Source of the DNA: Falsiphaeobacter marinintestinus
GTDB lineage: Bacteria > Pseudomonadota > Alphaproteobacteria > Rhodobacterales > Rhodobacteraceae
DNA length: 59,940 bases
NCBI RefSeq assembly: GCF_007923355.1
Contig: NZ_VOGO01000018.1
Span: forward strand, 1 to 59,940
Direction of reading: 5' to 3'
Below the pieces are notes generated by a model. That model did not search any database. It saw nothing but the letters and a program-made list of their open reading frames with translations, and was not told the origin of the DNA. A program made the position numbers and the translations under genes. Below, piece after piece: positions 8,328 to 17,014 of this stretch; position 1 is the first letter of the stretch; every line of letters begins with the position of its first letter.

Positions 8328-8885
8328 ATGTTCCGTTTTGCCCTGACCGCTGCAGTGCTGTCGCTGACGGCGGTCTCTGTTCAGGCCGACGATGTCACCG
8401 ATGCCCTGTCCAGCGCAATCGAGGCATATCAGGATGGCGACATCAAATATGCGCTGGAAGAACTGGAATACGCCAAACAGCTGCTGAAATCGATGAAAAC
8501 AGATGAACTGGTGCTGTTTCTGCCCGAAGCGCCCGACGGTTGGACCCGCGAGGTCAACACCGAGATGAACGCAAGCCTGACGATGATGGGCGGCGGAACC
8601 GGGGCCGAGGCCGAATATTCCAAATCCGGTGCAGAGTCGTTCAAAATCACCTTCATGGCTGACAATCCCATGGTCGGCGCCATGTCAGGGCTGCTTGGCA
8701 ATGCAGCTGTGATTGGCGCAAAGATCGAACGCGTGGGGCGGCAGAAATTCATGGTTCAGGACGGCGAACTGACCGGTCTGGTCGACAGCCGCATACTGGT
8801 CAAAGCGTCCGGTGGCGACACTGAAACGATGCTTGAAACGCTGAAAATGATCGACTTCAAAGCACTCGCCGATTTCGGCCGCTAG
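8328..8885 (+). CDS. exported protein of unknown function
   Basis: 185 residues with a clear signal peptide (MFRFALTAAVLSLTAVSVQA, cleavage after the final Ala). The mature protein starts with a helical stretch resembling a TPR-like helix pair, followed by a mixed alpha/beta region. A strong ribosome site (AAAAGGAG) precedes the ATG. It is divergent from the ATPase module, with about 230 bp of shared upstream DNA, so the two transcripts could share regulation. It is likely periplasmic. No family was recognised. Confidence 0.75.
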   Translation: MFRFALTAAVLSLTAVSVQADDVTDALSSAIEAYQDGDIKYALEELEYAKQLLKSMKTDELVLFLPEAPDGWTREVNTEMNASLTMMGGGTGAEAEYSKSGAESFKITFMADNPMVGAMSGLLGNAAVIGAKIERVGRQKFMVQDGELTGLVDSRILVKASGGDTETMLETLKMIDFKALADFGR

Positions 8886-9053
8886 GTCACACCGCTTTTC
8901 GCCCGGTCGGCGCGTACGTTTTCCCTGCGATTTGTGGGAAAGACGTTTGACAGCGCATTCTTCGATACAGCCCTGAATTCACAGAATTGTTGATGTGTGG
9001 GCAACATACCGCATAATTGTTTTTTGGCATTTTTTTGAAAAGTGATTCGATTG

Positions 9054-10796
9054 ATGGACCGCCGTCTCACCACGATCCTGGCGGCAGATCTGGTAGGATA
9101 CTCCCGCCTTGTCGCTGAGGATGAAGAAGGCATTATCCGCAGGCTTCGTGCTTTGCGCAAAGAACTGATAGCGCCGGAAATTGACGCGGCGTCCGGTCGG
9201 ATCATCAAGCTTTTGGGTGATGGATTGCTGGCCGAGTTCGACTCGCCCGTGGCAGCCGTGCGATTTGCCTTGACCGTTCAGGATGCGATCGCCAAACGCG
9301 AAGCCGGGTTGGAAGCAAACCAGATGATCTTTCGCATCGGGATCAATCTGGGTGATATCGTGGCCGAGCAAGGCGACATTCTGGGCGATGCCGTAAACGT
9401 CGCCGCGAGGATCGAACCATTGGCCACACCGGGGGGCATCTGCATTACGCGGGCGGTCTGTGACCAGTTGCGCGGTAAGGTCGATGCCCGCCTGACCCTT
9501 GTCGGCCCACAAAAGCTTAAGAACCTACCTGATCCGGTTGAGGTTTGGCGCGTCGAACGGGACACTCCGATTGTCATAGTCAACGACGTCGAAACCCAGC
9601 ACCCCAAAAATCCATCAATCGTGGTCCTGCCCTTTCAGAACATGTCATCTGACCCTGATCAGAGCTTCTTTTGCGATGGGCTGGTCGAAGATATCATCAC
9701 TGCGCTCAGTCGGTTTCCCGCATTGTTCGTGATCGCCAGGAACACGGCGTTTACGTATCAGGGCAAATCTGTTGACGTACGCAGTATCGGGCGTGAATTG
9801 GGCGTTCGATACGTCCTTGAAGGGTCGGTCCGACGGGCGGGCGATCGCGTGCGCGCCACAGCCCAATTGATCGATGCTGTGCATGACCGCCACGTTTGGG
9901 CCGAAAAATACGATCGGGATCTGACTGATATCTTTGCAATACAAGACGAAATAACCCAAGCCATCGTTATGGCGGTCGCGCCCGAAGTGACGGCTGCCGA
10001 AATGGAAAGGGTCAGCCTCGAACCGACGGATGATCTAAAGGCCTGGGAGGCCTTCGCACGGGCGTCCTGGCACATGCGACGCTTTACAGAAGCCGACAAT
10101 CTGACCTGCCAGAACATCTTGCGCGGAGCACTTACAGCGACCCCGGAATACGTGCCTGCTTTGGGCCACTTGGCGATGTCATACATGTTCGACGCGCTCT
10201 ATTCTTGGAACCGCCCTGCAGGAGAGTCGACCCGAAAGGTCATCCAGTACGCCAAACAGGCAATCCGCCTGGATCCAAACGATCCTGATGCACTGACCTT
10301 ATATGCCCTGATCCTTGGATTTCAGCGCCGTCACGCCGAAGCTGTGCGCCATGTTCGGGCGGCGCTTGAGATCAATCCGAATTCTTCTTTTTCGCACGGC
10401 ATCCTTGGAATGACGCTGACCTGGATGCATCAATTCGATCAGGCCGAACAGCACCTGTCACTGGCGGCGCGGCTTAGTCCCCGCGACATTCTTCTGCCAA
10501 TCTATTTGGCCCACCGGGGCGGCATCGACTGGCTGGAACGGAGATACGACGCCTCTATCGACAAGTATGAACAAGCGCTGCGCGCGGGCCCTGGCCACCC
10601 CACGCCCTTGCGCGGACTGGCCGTTGTTCTGGCCGAGATGGGCGACCTTGACCGGGCCAGCACCATCAACGGCAGAATCAGGAAAAACCTGCCCAACGCG
10701 ACAGTGTCGTCATCGGCGCGCACGATGAGCTTTGCCTATCCCGAAGACGAAGAACGATACCGCGCTGGTCTGCGTCTGGCTGGCATGCCCGAATGA
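9054..10796 (+). CDS. class III adenylate cyclase with TPR repeats
   Basis: 580 residues. The N-terminal class III cyclase domain carries the first metal Asp in ILAADLVGYSR, a second in LLGDGLLAEF, and the signature GDAVNVAARIE with the Asn and Arg used in catalysis. A central FlgO/TolB-like region (VVLPFQNMSSDPDQ onward, about 195-310) follows, and then several TPR units with Asn-Pro and Ala-rich helices. No membrane segment is evident. It presumably makes cAMP in response to a signal sensed through the TPR part. The start is placed at ATG 9054; a GTG four codons upstream is possible. It is a monocistronic gene between unrelated neighbours. Confidence 0.85.
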   Translation: MDRRLTTILAADLVGYSRLVAEDEEGIIRRLRALRKELIAPEIDAASGRIIKLLGDGLLAEFDSPVAAVRFALTVQDAIAKREAGLEANQMIFRIGINLGDIVAEQGDILGDAVNVAARIEPLATPGGICITRAVCDQLRGKVDARLTLVGPQKLKNLPDPVEVWRVERDTPIVIVNDVETQHPKNPSIVVLPFQNMSSDPDQSFFCDGLVEDIITALSRFPALFVIARNTAFTYQGKSVDVRSIGRELGVRYVLEGSVRRAGDRVRATAQLIDAVHDRHVWAEKYDRDLTDIFAIQDEITQAIVMAVAPEVTAAEMERVSLEPTDDLKAWEAFARASWHMRRFTEADNLTCQNILRGALTATPEYVPALGHLAMSYMFDALYSWNRPAGESTRKVIQYAKQAIRLDPNDPDALTLYALILGFQRRHAEAVRHVRAALEINPNSSFSHGILGMTLTWMHQFDQAEQHLSLAARLSPRDILLPIYLAHRGGIDWLERRYDASIDKYEQALRAGPGHPTPLRGLAVVLAEMGDLDRASTINGRIRKNLPNATVSSSARTMSFAYPEDEERYRAGLRLAGMPE

Positions 10797-10830
10797 CCCG
10801 GCCGCCGTCACATGGCAGCCCTGTGCCAGC

Positions 10831-12507
10831 TTACCCGGACGCGCTGATCTTTTCGGGTTTGGCCATCCACTCCTTACCGCGCAACATCGCCTGCCAATAA
10901 ACCGGCGGCAGCATCTTTTCCTTCAGCAACCACGCAGCCCGCGACGGCTTGGTTCCGTCGATCAGCCACTTCGGGAAAGACGGCTTCATCGCCCCGCCAT
11001 AGCCGAACTCTGCCAGAACGATCTTGCCGCGCTCAACAGTCAGCGGGCACGAGCCATAGCCATCATACTGTGCGTGCGGTGACAGGCCGTCGATATCGGC
11101 CGCGACATTCTCGGCCACAACCGGTGCCTGAATTCTGGCAGCTGCTGCTGTTTTGGCATTCGGCGCGTTCATCACGTCCCCCAAGCTCCAGACATTGTCG
11201 AAGGCTATATGGCGCAAAGTTGCCTGATCGACATCGACCCATCCGGCTGCATCCGCCAAGGGCGATACTTTCACGAAATCTGGGGCAGTTTGCGGCGGGC
11301 AGACATGCATCATGTCAAATTCCATTTCGACACGGCACGGGTCGGTATCCGGTGCCTTGACCTCGAACACCGCTTTTTTGGCAGGGCCGTCGACTGAAAT
11401 CAGATTGTGGAAGAAATTCAGCGAGGCATCGTATTTCTGGATGTATTCCATCAAAGCCGGGACATAATCCTTGACCCCGAACAGCACGCCGCCTGCATTG
11501 TTGAACTGAATATCGATGTCTTTCAGAACGCCACGGCGATGCCACGCATCCCCCGACAGATACATAGCTTTTTGCGGTGCGCCAGCGCATTTGATCGGCA
11601 TCGGCGGCTGGGTAAAGATGGCCCGGCCCTTGGACAACCCCTGAACCAATTCCCACGTATACGGAGCCAGATCATAGCGATAATTCGACGTCACCCCGTT
11701 ACGGCCCAGCGTGTCTTCCAGACCTTCGACAGCGGCCCAGTCGAGTTTCAGACCCGGACACACAATCAACCGGTCGTATTTCACCACCCGACATCCGTCC
11801 AGCACCACGGCGTTGTCTTTCGGCTCGAACGCCGCGACGGCGGATTTGATCCAGTGCACGCCTTTGGGGATCAAGCTGCCCATGGTTTTGGCCGTCGATT
11901 GCGGGTCGAAGATGCCTCCGCCAACCATGGTCCAGCCGGGCTGATAGTAATGGATATCGGCCGGATCAATCAGCGCGATGTCCAGATCGGGTTTGCGCGC
12001 TGTCAGGCTGGCTGCAACCGCAATGCCCCCGGCCCCGGCGCCCACGATCACAACATCAAACTTTGCATCGCCGGTATCGGTTGGTGTCTTGCCTCCATTT
12101 GCGATCCGACGCGCGACGCCGCTCATGTCATACCCGGCCGCCTTGGTCGCCGCGAGGATCTCGGGCAGCGACCGGACATTGGCCTGACTTAACGACCACA
12201 GCGTGGCCGAGCGTGTGCCGGTGCGGCAATACGCCAGCACCGGACCGGGGAGTTCGGTCATCGCCACGCCGAATCCATCGGCAGTTTCATCTGTCACAAT
12301 TCCGGGCGTAACAGGCAGAAACCGGAACTCCAGACCTTCTGCCGCCGCTGCGTCCTGTATTTCCTCGTGCCCGGGCTGGTCTGCCGCTTCGGCATCGGGG
12401 CGATTGCAAATGATCGACCGGAATCCCGCCGCCTTGATCGCTGACAAATCTGCCGCTGTGATCTGGGGGCTGACCGAAAGGCCGTCGGTAATTTTCTTGA
12501 TGTCCAT
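10831..12507 (-). CDS. fused phosphatase-like / sulfide:quinone oxidoreductase
   Basis: 558 residues. The N-terminal DUF442-type phosphatase-like domain (about 1-110) carries the active-site loop CRTGTRS near residue 94. A FAD-binding oxidoreductase of the sulfide:quinone reductase type follows, with dinucleotide motif VGAGAGGIAVAASL, KCAGAPQK with the substrate-side Cys, and a GDVMNAPNAKT motif near the end. In SQR proteins this last motif normally carries the second redox Cys; here that position is not Cys. The start ATG at 12507 has GAGGAG upstream. A role in oxidation of sulfide or related persulfides at the membrane quinone pool is expected from the family. An AT-rich stretch lies upstream. 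Confidence 0.85.
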   Translation of the reverse strand: MDIKKITDGLSVSPQITAADLSAIKAAGFRSIICNRPDAEAADQPGHEEIQDAAAAEGLEFRFLPVTPGIVTDETADGFGVAMTELPGPVLAYCRTGTRSATLWSLSQANVRSLPEILAATKAAGYDMSGVARRIANGGKTPTDTGDAKFDVVIVGAGAGGIAVAASLTARKPDLDIALIDPADIHYYQPGWTMVGGGIFDPQSTAKTMGSLIPKGVHWIKSAVAAFEPKDNAVVLDGCRVVKYDRLIVCPGLKLDWAAVEGLEDTLGRNGVTSNYRYDLAPYTWELVQGLSKGRAIFTQPPMPIKCAGAPQKAMYLSGDAWHRRGVLKDIDIQFNNAGGVLFGVKDYVPALMEYIQKYDASLNFFHNLISVDGPAKKAVFEVKAPDTDPCRVEMEFDMMHVCPPQTAPDFVKVSPLADAAGWVDVDQATLRHIAFDNVWSLGDVMNAPNAKTAAAARIQAPVVAENVAADIDGLSPHAQYDGYGSCPLTVERGKIVLAEFGYGGAMKPSFPKWLIDGTKPSRAAWLLKEKMLPPVYWQAMLRGKEWMAKPEKISASG

Positions 12508-12649
12508 CGCGCGTCTCCTCACTACGAAAGGACCTGTCCGGTGGCCCCGTGGTTTCGAAGACTCGACATATTCATAAATTACAATTTGTGCAACAATGAC
12601 CAGCCCGACTGCTCCGGAATGTCGCAATCCGCGCAGGCGTCGTCAATTT

Positions 12650-12671
12650 CAGGGGGCAGCTTTGCCCCCTG
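12650..12671 (-). terminator. hairpin downstream of creatinase gene
   Basis: Perfect 9-bp arms (CAGGGGGCA and TGCCCCCTG) around a 4-base loop, located about 20 bp beyond the creatinase stop codon on the minus strand. There is no long T-run after it, so this is a probable but weak terminator or 3'-stabilising hairpin. Confidence 0.5.
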
Positions 12672-12691
12672 ATCCAGAGATACCGTCTGGC

Positions 12692-13912
12692 CTATCCAAC
12701 CACGTTGAAGTCAGGCCCATAGGGATAGCCGGTGATGTTTTCGTTGCCGTCTTCGGTGATCAGCAGGATGTCGTGTTCGCGATAACCACCGGCGCCGGGT
12801 TCGCCATCGGCGATGGTCAGCATCGGCTCCATCGAGATCACCATGCCGGGCCGCAGGATCGTGTCGATGTCTTCGCGCAGTTCCAGCCCGGCCTCGCGTC
12901 CATAGTAATGAGACAGCACGCCGAAGGAATGGCCATAGCCAAAGGTGCGATACTTCAGCAGATCGCGTTCCTGAAGGAACGCGTTGACGCCGTGAGTCAC
13001 CTCGGCACAGTTTACGCCGGGCTTCAGCAGGCTCATACCAAGCTCATGGGCGGCGACATTAGCGTTCCAGATCTCAAGCGAGGCATCGTCGACCTCTTCC
13101 ACAAACAGCGTGCGTTCCAACGCCGTGTAATACCCCGAAATCATCGGGAAGGTGTTCATCGACAGGATATCGCCACGTTCCAGCACGCGCCCCGTTACCG
13201 GATTGTGCGCCCCATCGGTGTTGAGGCCCGACTGAAACCAGACCCAGGTATCTCGGTATTCTGCATCCGGGAACCGTTTGGCGATCTCGATCTCCATCGC
13301 ATCACGACCGGCCATGGCCACGTCAACCTCGCGCACGCCAGCCTTGATGGCATCCCGGATCGCGTATCCGCCAACGTCGGCCACCTGCGCACCATGCCGG
13401 ATCAGCGCTATTTCGGCAGGGGATTTCATCAGCCGCTGACGCATCGTGGCGGGGGCGATATCGACCATGGTCAGCGGCGACAGGAAATCTTCCAGTTTGT
13501 CGCGCAGGCTCAGCGTCAGGTGATCGCCTTCGTACCCGACAATCCGCCCCTCGCCCGTGACCGATTTGATCGCGCGCCAGAAATTGTCGCGCTGCCAGTC
13601 AGTATAGGTGATGTTGTCACAAAAACTGCGCCGCCAGGGCTGGCCAGCGTCGATGCCCGCGCTGATCGTAACGGCCTCGGTTTCGGTGACGACCATCGCA
13701 TAGGGCCGTCCGAACGCGCAGTACAGAAACCCCGAGTAATAGGCGACATTGTGCATCGAGGTCAGAACCACAGCGTTCGCGCCCGAGTCCTCCATAGACT
13801 GGCGCAACCCGTTCAGGCGGGCCTGATACTCGGTATCGGCAAACGGCAATCGCGCCTTCTGGCCATTGTGGTAACGATAAAATTCCGGACGTGCCGTAGG
13901 TGTGGCGGTCAT
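12692..13912 (-). CDS. creatinase (creatine amidinohydrolase)
   Basis: 406 residues, matching the roughly 400-residue length of creatinases of the pita-bread peptidase-like fold. Characteristic blocks are SGFLYCAFGRPYA, AGQPWRR, YTDWQRDN, WFQSGLNTDGAHNPV (with the catalytic His), ISGYYTALERTLF, TFGYGHSFG and GAGGYREHDIL. The family hydrolyses creatine to sarcosine and urea in the cytosol. The start ATG at 13912 follows a GGAGGG-like site; the open frame extends further upstream without a good start. It is divergent from a succinate-semialdehyde dehydrogenase gene across about 260 bp containing a palindrome. A related Xaa-Pro-peptidase-like hydrolase is the alternative, but the matches favour creatinase. 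Confidence 0.88.
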   Translation of the reverse strand: MTATPTARPEFYRYHNGQKARLPFADTEYQARLNGLRQSMEDSGANAVVLTSMHNVAYYSGFLYCAFGRPYAMVVTETEAVTISAGIDAGQPWRRSFCDNITYTDWQRDNFWRAIKSVTGEGRIVGYEGDHLTLSLRDKLEDFLSPLTMVDIAPATMRQRLMKSPAEIALIRHGAQVADVGGYAIRDAIKAGVREVDVAMAGRDAMEIEIAKRFPDAEYRDTWVWFQSGLNTDGAHNPVTGRVLERGDILSMNTFPMISGYYTALERTLFVEEVDDASLEIWNANVAAHELGMSLLKPGVNCAEVTHGVNAFLQERDLLKYRTFGYGHSFGVLSHYYGREAGLELREDIDTILRPGMVISMEPMLTIADGEPGAGGYREHDILLITEDGNENITGYPYGPDFNVVG

Positions 13913-14094
13913 GTGACCCTCCTTTTCAGAAAGGTCCTGGCGTTCAGGACGGGAACAGGCACATGTGTCATCACATGCGGCGACGCCATCGCCGGATGCC
14001 CGGCGCGACCATGCCGGGTTTCGATTGACCCGGCAAGCCATCGTGGCCAGAAACGCACTGCGTGTTTGCGTTTTGCCGGGAAGTTGCACTAGTA

Positions 14095-14106
14095 ATTTGA
14101 TCAAAT
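14095..14106. promoter_or_regulatory. palindromic operator candidate
   Basis: The perfect 12-bp palindrome ATTTGATCAAAT lies in the divergent region between the creatinase and dehydrogenase genes, about 70 bp before the dehydrogenase start. Its symmetry and position suit a dimeric regulator such as a GntR-type protein, but no regulator gene is adjacent. Confidence 0.4.
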
Positions 14107-14173
14107 GCCTGCGGACTCGACTCCATTGGGCGCAAATGTTACTTCACATGTTAAAGACAAGGGGAGACTGTCC

Positions 14174-15649
14174 ATGCTCGATTCAATGACTGACCTGAAA
14201 TCGCTTCTGAAAGACCCCAGCCTGCTGGCCACTCAAGCTTACATCGGTGGCCAATGGGTTGATGGCGATGGCGGTACCTTTGCCGTCACCAACCCGGCCC
14301 GTGGCGATGTGATTGCCGATGTGGCTGACCTGAGCCGTGCACAAGTCGCAGGCGCCATTGCCCAGGCCGAAGCCGCGCAGAAAGACTGGGCCTCGTGGAC
14401 CGGCAAAGAACGCGCTGCAGTCTTGCGCAAATGGTTCGATCTGATGATCGAAAACGCTGACGATCTGGCCACGATCCTGACTGCTGAACAGGGGAAACCC
14501 CATGCCGAAGCCAAGGGCGAGATCGTCTATGGCGCGTCTTTCGTTGAATTTTTCGGGGAAGAGGCCAAGCGGGTCTACGGCGAAACCATTCCCGGCCACC
14601 AACGCGACAAACGTATCACTGTGATCAAGCAGCCGATTGGCGTCGCCGCGTCGATCACCCCGTGGAACTTCCCCAACGCGATGATCACCCGCAAGGCAGC
14701 CCCAGCGCTGGCGGTCGGCTGCTCCTTCGTCGCGCGCCCGGCCGCTGAAACGCCGCTTTCAGCGCTGGTTCTGGGCGTTCTGGCCGAGCGCGCCGGTATT
14801 CCGGCGGGCGTGCTGAACATCGTGCCGTCGTCGCGATCATCTGATATCGGCAAGGAATTCTGCGAAAACCCAGCCGTGCGCAAACTGACCTTCACCGGAT
14901 CGACCGAAGTTGGCCGCATCCTGCTGAAGCAGGCCGCTGACCAGATCATGAAGTGTTCCATGGAACTGGGTGGCAACGCCCCGTTCATCGTGTTCGATGA
15001 TGCCGATCTGGATGCTGCCGTCGAAGGCGCGATGATGTGCAAGTTCCGCAACAACGGCCAGACCTGCGTCTGCGCCAACCGGATCTACGTGCAGGCCGGT
15101 GTCTATGACGCTTTCGCCGAGAAACTGAAAGCTGCCGTTGAAAAGCTGACCATAGGCGATGGTCTGGATGACGGCATCACCACGGGACCCCTGATCAATC
15201 AGGATGCCGTGGACAAAGTGCTTGAACACTTGGGCGATGTCACCGCCAAAGGTGGCGCGGTTCTGACAGGTGGTCAGCGCCACGCGCTTGGTGGAACGTT
15301 CTTTGAACCGACTGTCGTGACGGGCGTCACACAGGATATGGCCGTCGCGCAGGAAGAGACCTTTGGCCCGTTGGCCCCGTTGTTCAAGTTCGACGACGTG
15401 GACGAAGTCATCGCCATGGCCAATGATACGATCTTTGGCCTTGCGGCGTATTTCTATGCCAAGGATCTGTCGCGAGTCTATAAAGTGGCAGAAGCGTTGG
15501 AATATGGCATCGTCGGCGTCAACACCGGGATCATCTCGACAGAGTTGGGCCCGTTTGGTGGCGTCAAACAATCCGGTCTTGGCCGCGAAGGCAGCCATCA
15601 CGGGATAGAGGATTATCTTGAAATGAAATACATCTGCATGAGCGTCTGA
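14174..15649 (+). CDS. gabD: NAD(P)-dependent succinate-semialdehyde dehydrogenase
   Basis: 491 residues with the aldehyde dehydrogenase fold: SITPWNFPNAMITRK for cofactor binding, ELGGNAPFIVFDDAD with the general-base Glu, and the catalytic Cys at about 298 in NNGQTCVCANRI. The double-Cys catalytic loop and overall sequence fit GabD-type succinate-semialdehyde dehydrogenases, which convert succinate semialdehyde to succinate. ATG 14174 was chosen because GGGGAG lies just upstream. Other semialdehyde substrates, such as glutarate or malonate types, cannot be excluded. A GC-rich hairpin at 15679-15705 follows the stop. Confidence 0.85.
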   Translation: MLDSMTDLKSLLKDPSLLATQAYIGGQWVDGDGGTFAVTNPARGDVIADVADLSRAQVAGAIAQAEAAQKDWASWTGKERAAVLRKWFDLMIENADDLATILTAEQGKPHAEAKGEIVYGASFVEFFGEEAKRVYGETIPGHQRDKRITVIKQPIGVAASITPWNFPNAMITRKAAPALAVGCSFVARPAAETPLSALVLGVLAERAGIPAGVLNIVPSSRSSDIGKEFCENPAVRKLTFTGSTEVGRILLKQAADQIMKCSMELGGNAPFIVFDDADLDAAVEGAMMCKFRNNGQTCVCANRIYVQAGVYDAFAEKLKAAVEKLTIGDGLDDGITTGPLINQDAVDKVLEHLGDVTAKGGAVLTGGQRHALGGTFFEPTVVTGVTQDMAVAQEETFGPLAPLFKFDDVDEVIAMANDTIFGLAAYFYAKDLSRVYKVAEALEYGIVGVNTGIISTELGPFGGVKQSGLGREGSHHGIEDYLEMKYICMSV

Positions 15650-15678
15650 CGGCACGTCATGAAAACTGAGTAATGAAC

Positions 15679-15705
15679 GCGGCGGTGGACCTTGTTCGCC
15701 GCCGC
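15679..15705 (+). terminator. GC-rich hairpin after gabD
   Basis: Arms GCGGCGG and CCGCCGC around a 13-base loop, about 30 bp after the dehydrogenase stop, followed by ATTTCGTT. The stem is good but the T-run is poor, so this is a weak terminator candidate. Confidence 0.4.
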
Positions 15706-15813
15706 ATTTCGTTCGGAACCGGGTTGCGCGCCTGCCGCTGAAGTGACGCAAAGTCAGGTGCAAATCGTCAACATTTAGGTGCTAGCCTTGCCTCGCAAGC
15801 CGGGAGGAGCCGC

Positions 15814-17013
15814 ATGGGCCTGACTTATCGAGACATTCCACCGTTCCCCGACTATATCGAAGGTGAAACGGATCACGAATACATGGCCAAGTCGCGCGCG
15901 GTTGGCCCATTGGTCAAAGACCGTCTTGGCATCGTCAGCGCCTTTTCCCTCGCCGACATGCTTGAGTTCAATGATGACCGCTGGACCCGCCAGATCGAAC
16001 TGGAAGGTATGTTCGCCAGCGGGGTCAGTGGCGGGCCAATGTTCGATTTCGTCAGCAATGTTCTGCTGTTTGCCAACGGTGCGACGCACAAGAACCGCCG
16101 AACTCCGCTGACCCGCACCTTTGCCCATCCAGTTGTCGCAGCCCTGCGCCCCGAAATCCGCCGCCGCGCCGATGCACTGATCAAACCGCTTGTCGGGACC
16201 GGGCAGATCGAATTTGTCGATGCCATCGCAAGCCCCCTGCCCGCCAAGATCATTGCCTCGATCGTTGGTGCCCCGGAAGATGACGCTGAACGGTTTGGTG
16301 CATATGTCTATTCGGCCATTCGCGGCTTGTCCCTGGTGTCTGAACAGGTCCGCGCCGAATCTGATCGCGACATGGCCGCCCTTACGGATTATGTCGGAGG
16401 CTTGCTGGAAGATCGCCGCCAGACCCCGCAAGAAGATTTCATGACCTCCTATCTGGAAAAGGTCGCGGACGGTCCGCTGGACGACACCGAAATCCGCGCA
16501 CAGATGGTCGGGCTTGTCCTCGCCGGATCGGACACAACGCGCGGGGCGCTCACCGCAACTGTGTCGCAACTGATGCAGCACCCCGATCAATGGGCGTTGC
16601 TGGTGAGTGATCCCGACACCCACGCACCCGGTGCCGTGTCAGAAGGGCTGCGCTTTGATCCGGTGATCGGATCGCTGGCCCGGATTACAACTGAACCGCG
16701 CGACGTTCACGGATACCGCTTGCCCGCCAGCACGTTTGTGTCCGGATCCATGCTGACAGCCCTGCGTGATCCCGAGGTTTACGCCAACCCCGACCAGTTC
16801 GACATCACCCGGCAGGATCACCCGCGCTGGCACCCGGTATTCGGCGGCGGCCCACACCGGTGTCTGGGCGAGGCTTTGGCAAGGATCGAGCTGGAAGAAG
16901 CGCTGAAGGCGTTGGCGACACTCGCGCCAGACATGCAGCTGATCGGACCGCCCACACGTCTACGCGGTTACGGCGCTGTCCGGACCCTTACCCCGATGAC
17001 CGTCTCGATCTAG
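15814..17013 (+). CDS. cytochrome P450
   Basis: 399 residues, the usual size of soluble bacterial P450s. Visible signatures are the I-helix oxygen-binding motif LAGSDTTRG, the K-helix EGLR (ExxR) and the heme-thiolate loop FGGGPHRCLGEALAR with the ligand Cys at 350. GGGAGGAG lies before the ATG. It would need ferredoxin and reductase partners, and none is adjacent. Its substrate cannot be told from the sequence. Its stop lies 1 bp from the end of the convergent DMSP lyase gene. Confidence 0.92.
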   Translation: MGLTYRDIPPFPDYIEGETDHEYMAKSRAVGPLVKDRLGIVSAFSLADMLEFNDDRWTRQIELEGMFASGVSGGPMFDFVSNVLLFANGATHKNRRTPLTRTFAHPVVAALRPEIRRRADALIKPLVGTGQIEFVDAIASPLPAKIIASIVGAPEDDAERFGAYVYSAIRGLSLVSEQVRAESDRDMAALTDYVGGLLEDRRQTPQEDFMTSYLEKVADGPLDDTEIRAQMVGLVLAGSDTTRGALTATVSQLMQHPDQWALLVSDPDTHAPGAVSEGLRFDPVIGSLARITTEPRDVHGYRLPASTFVSGSMLTALRDPEVYANPDQFDITRQDHPRWHPVFGGGPHRCLGEALARIELEEALKALATLAPDMQLIGPPTRLRGYGAVRTLTPMTVSI

Positions 17014-17014
17014 A

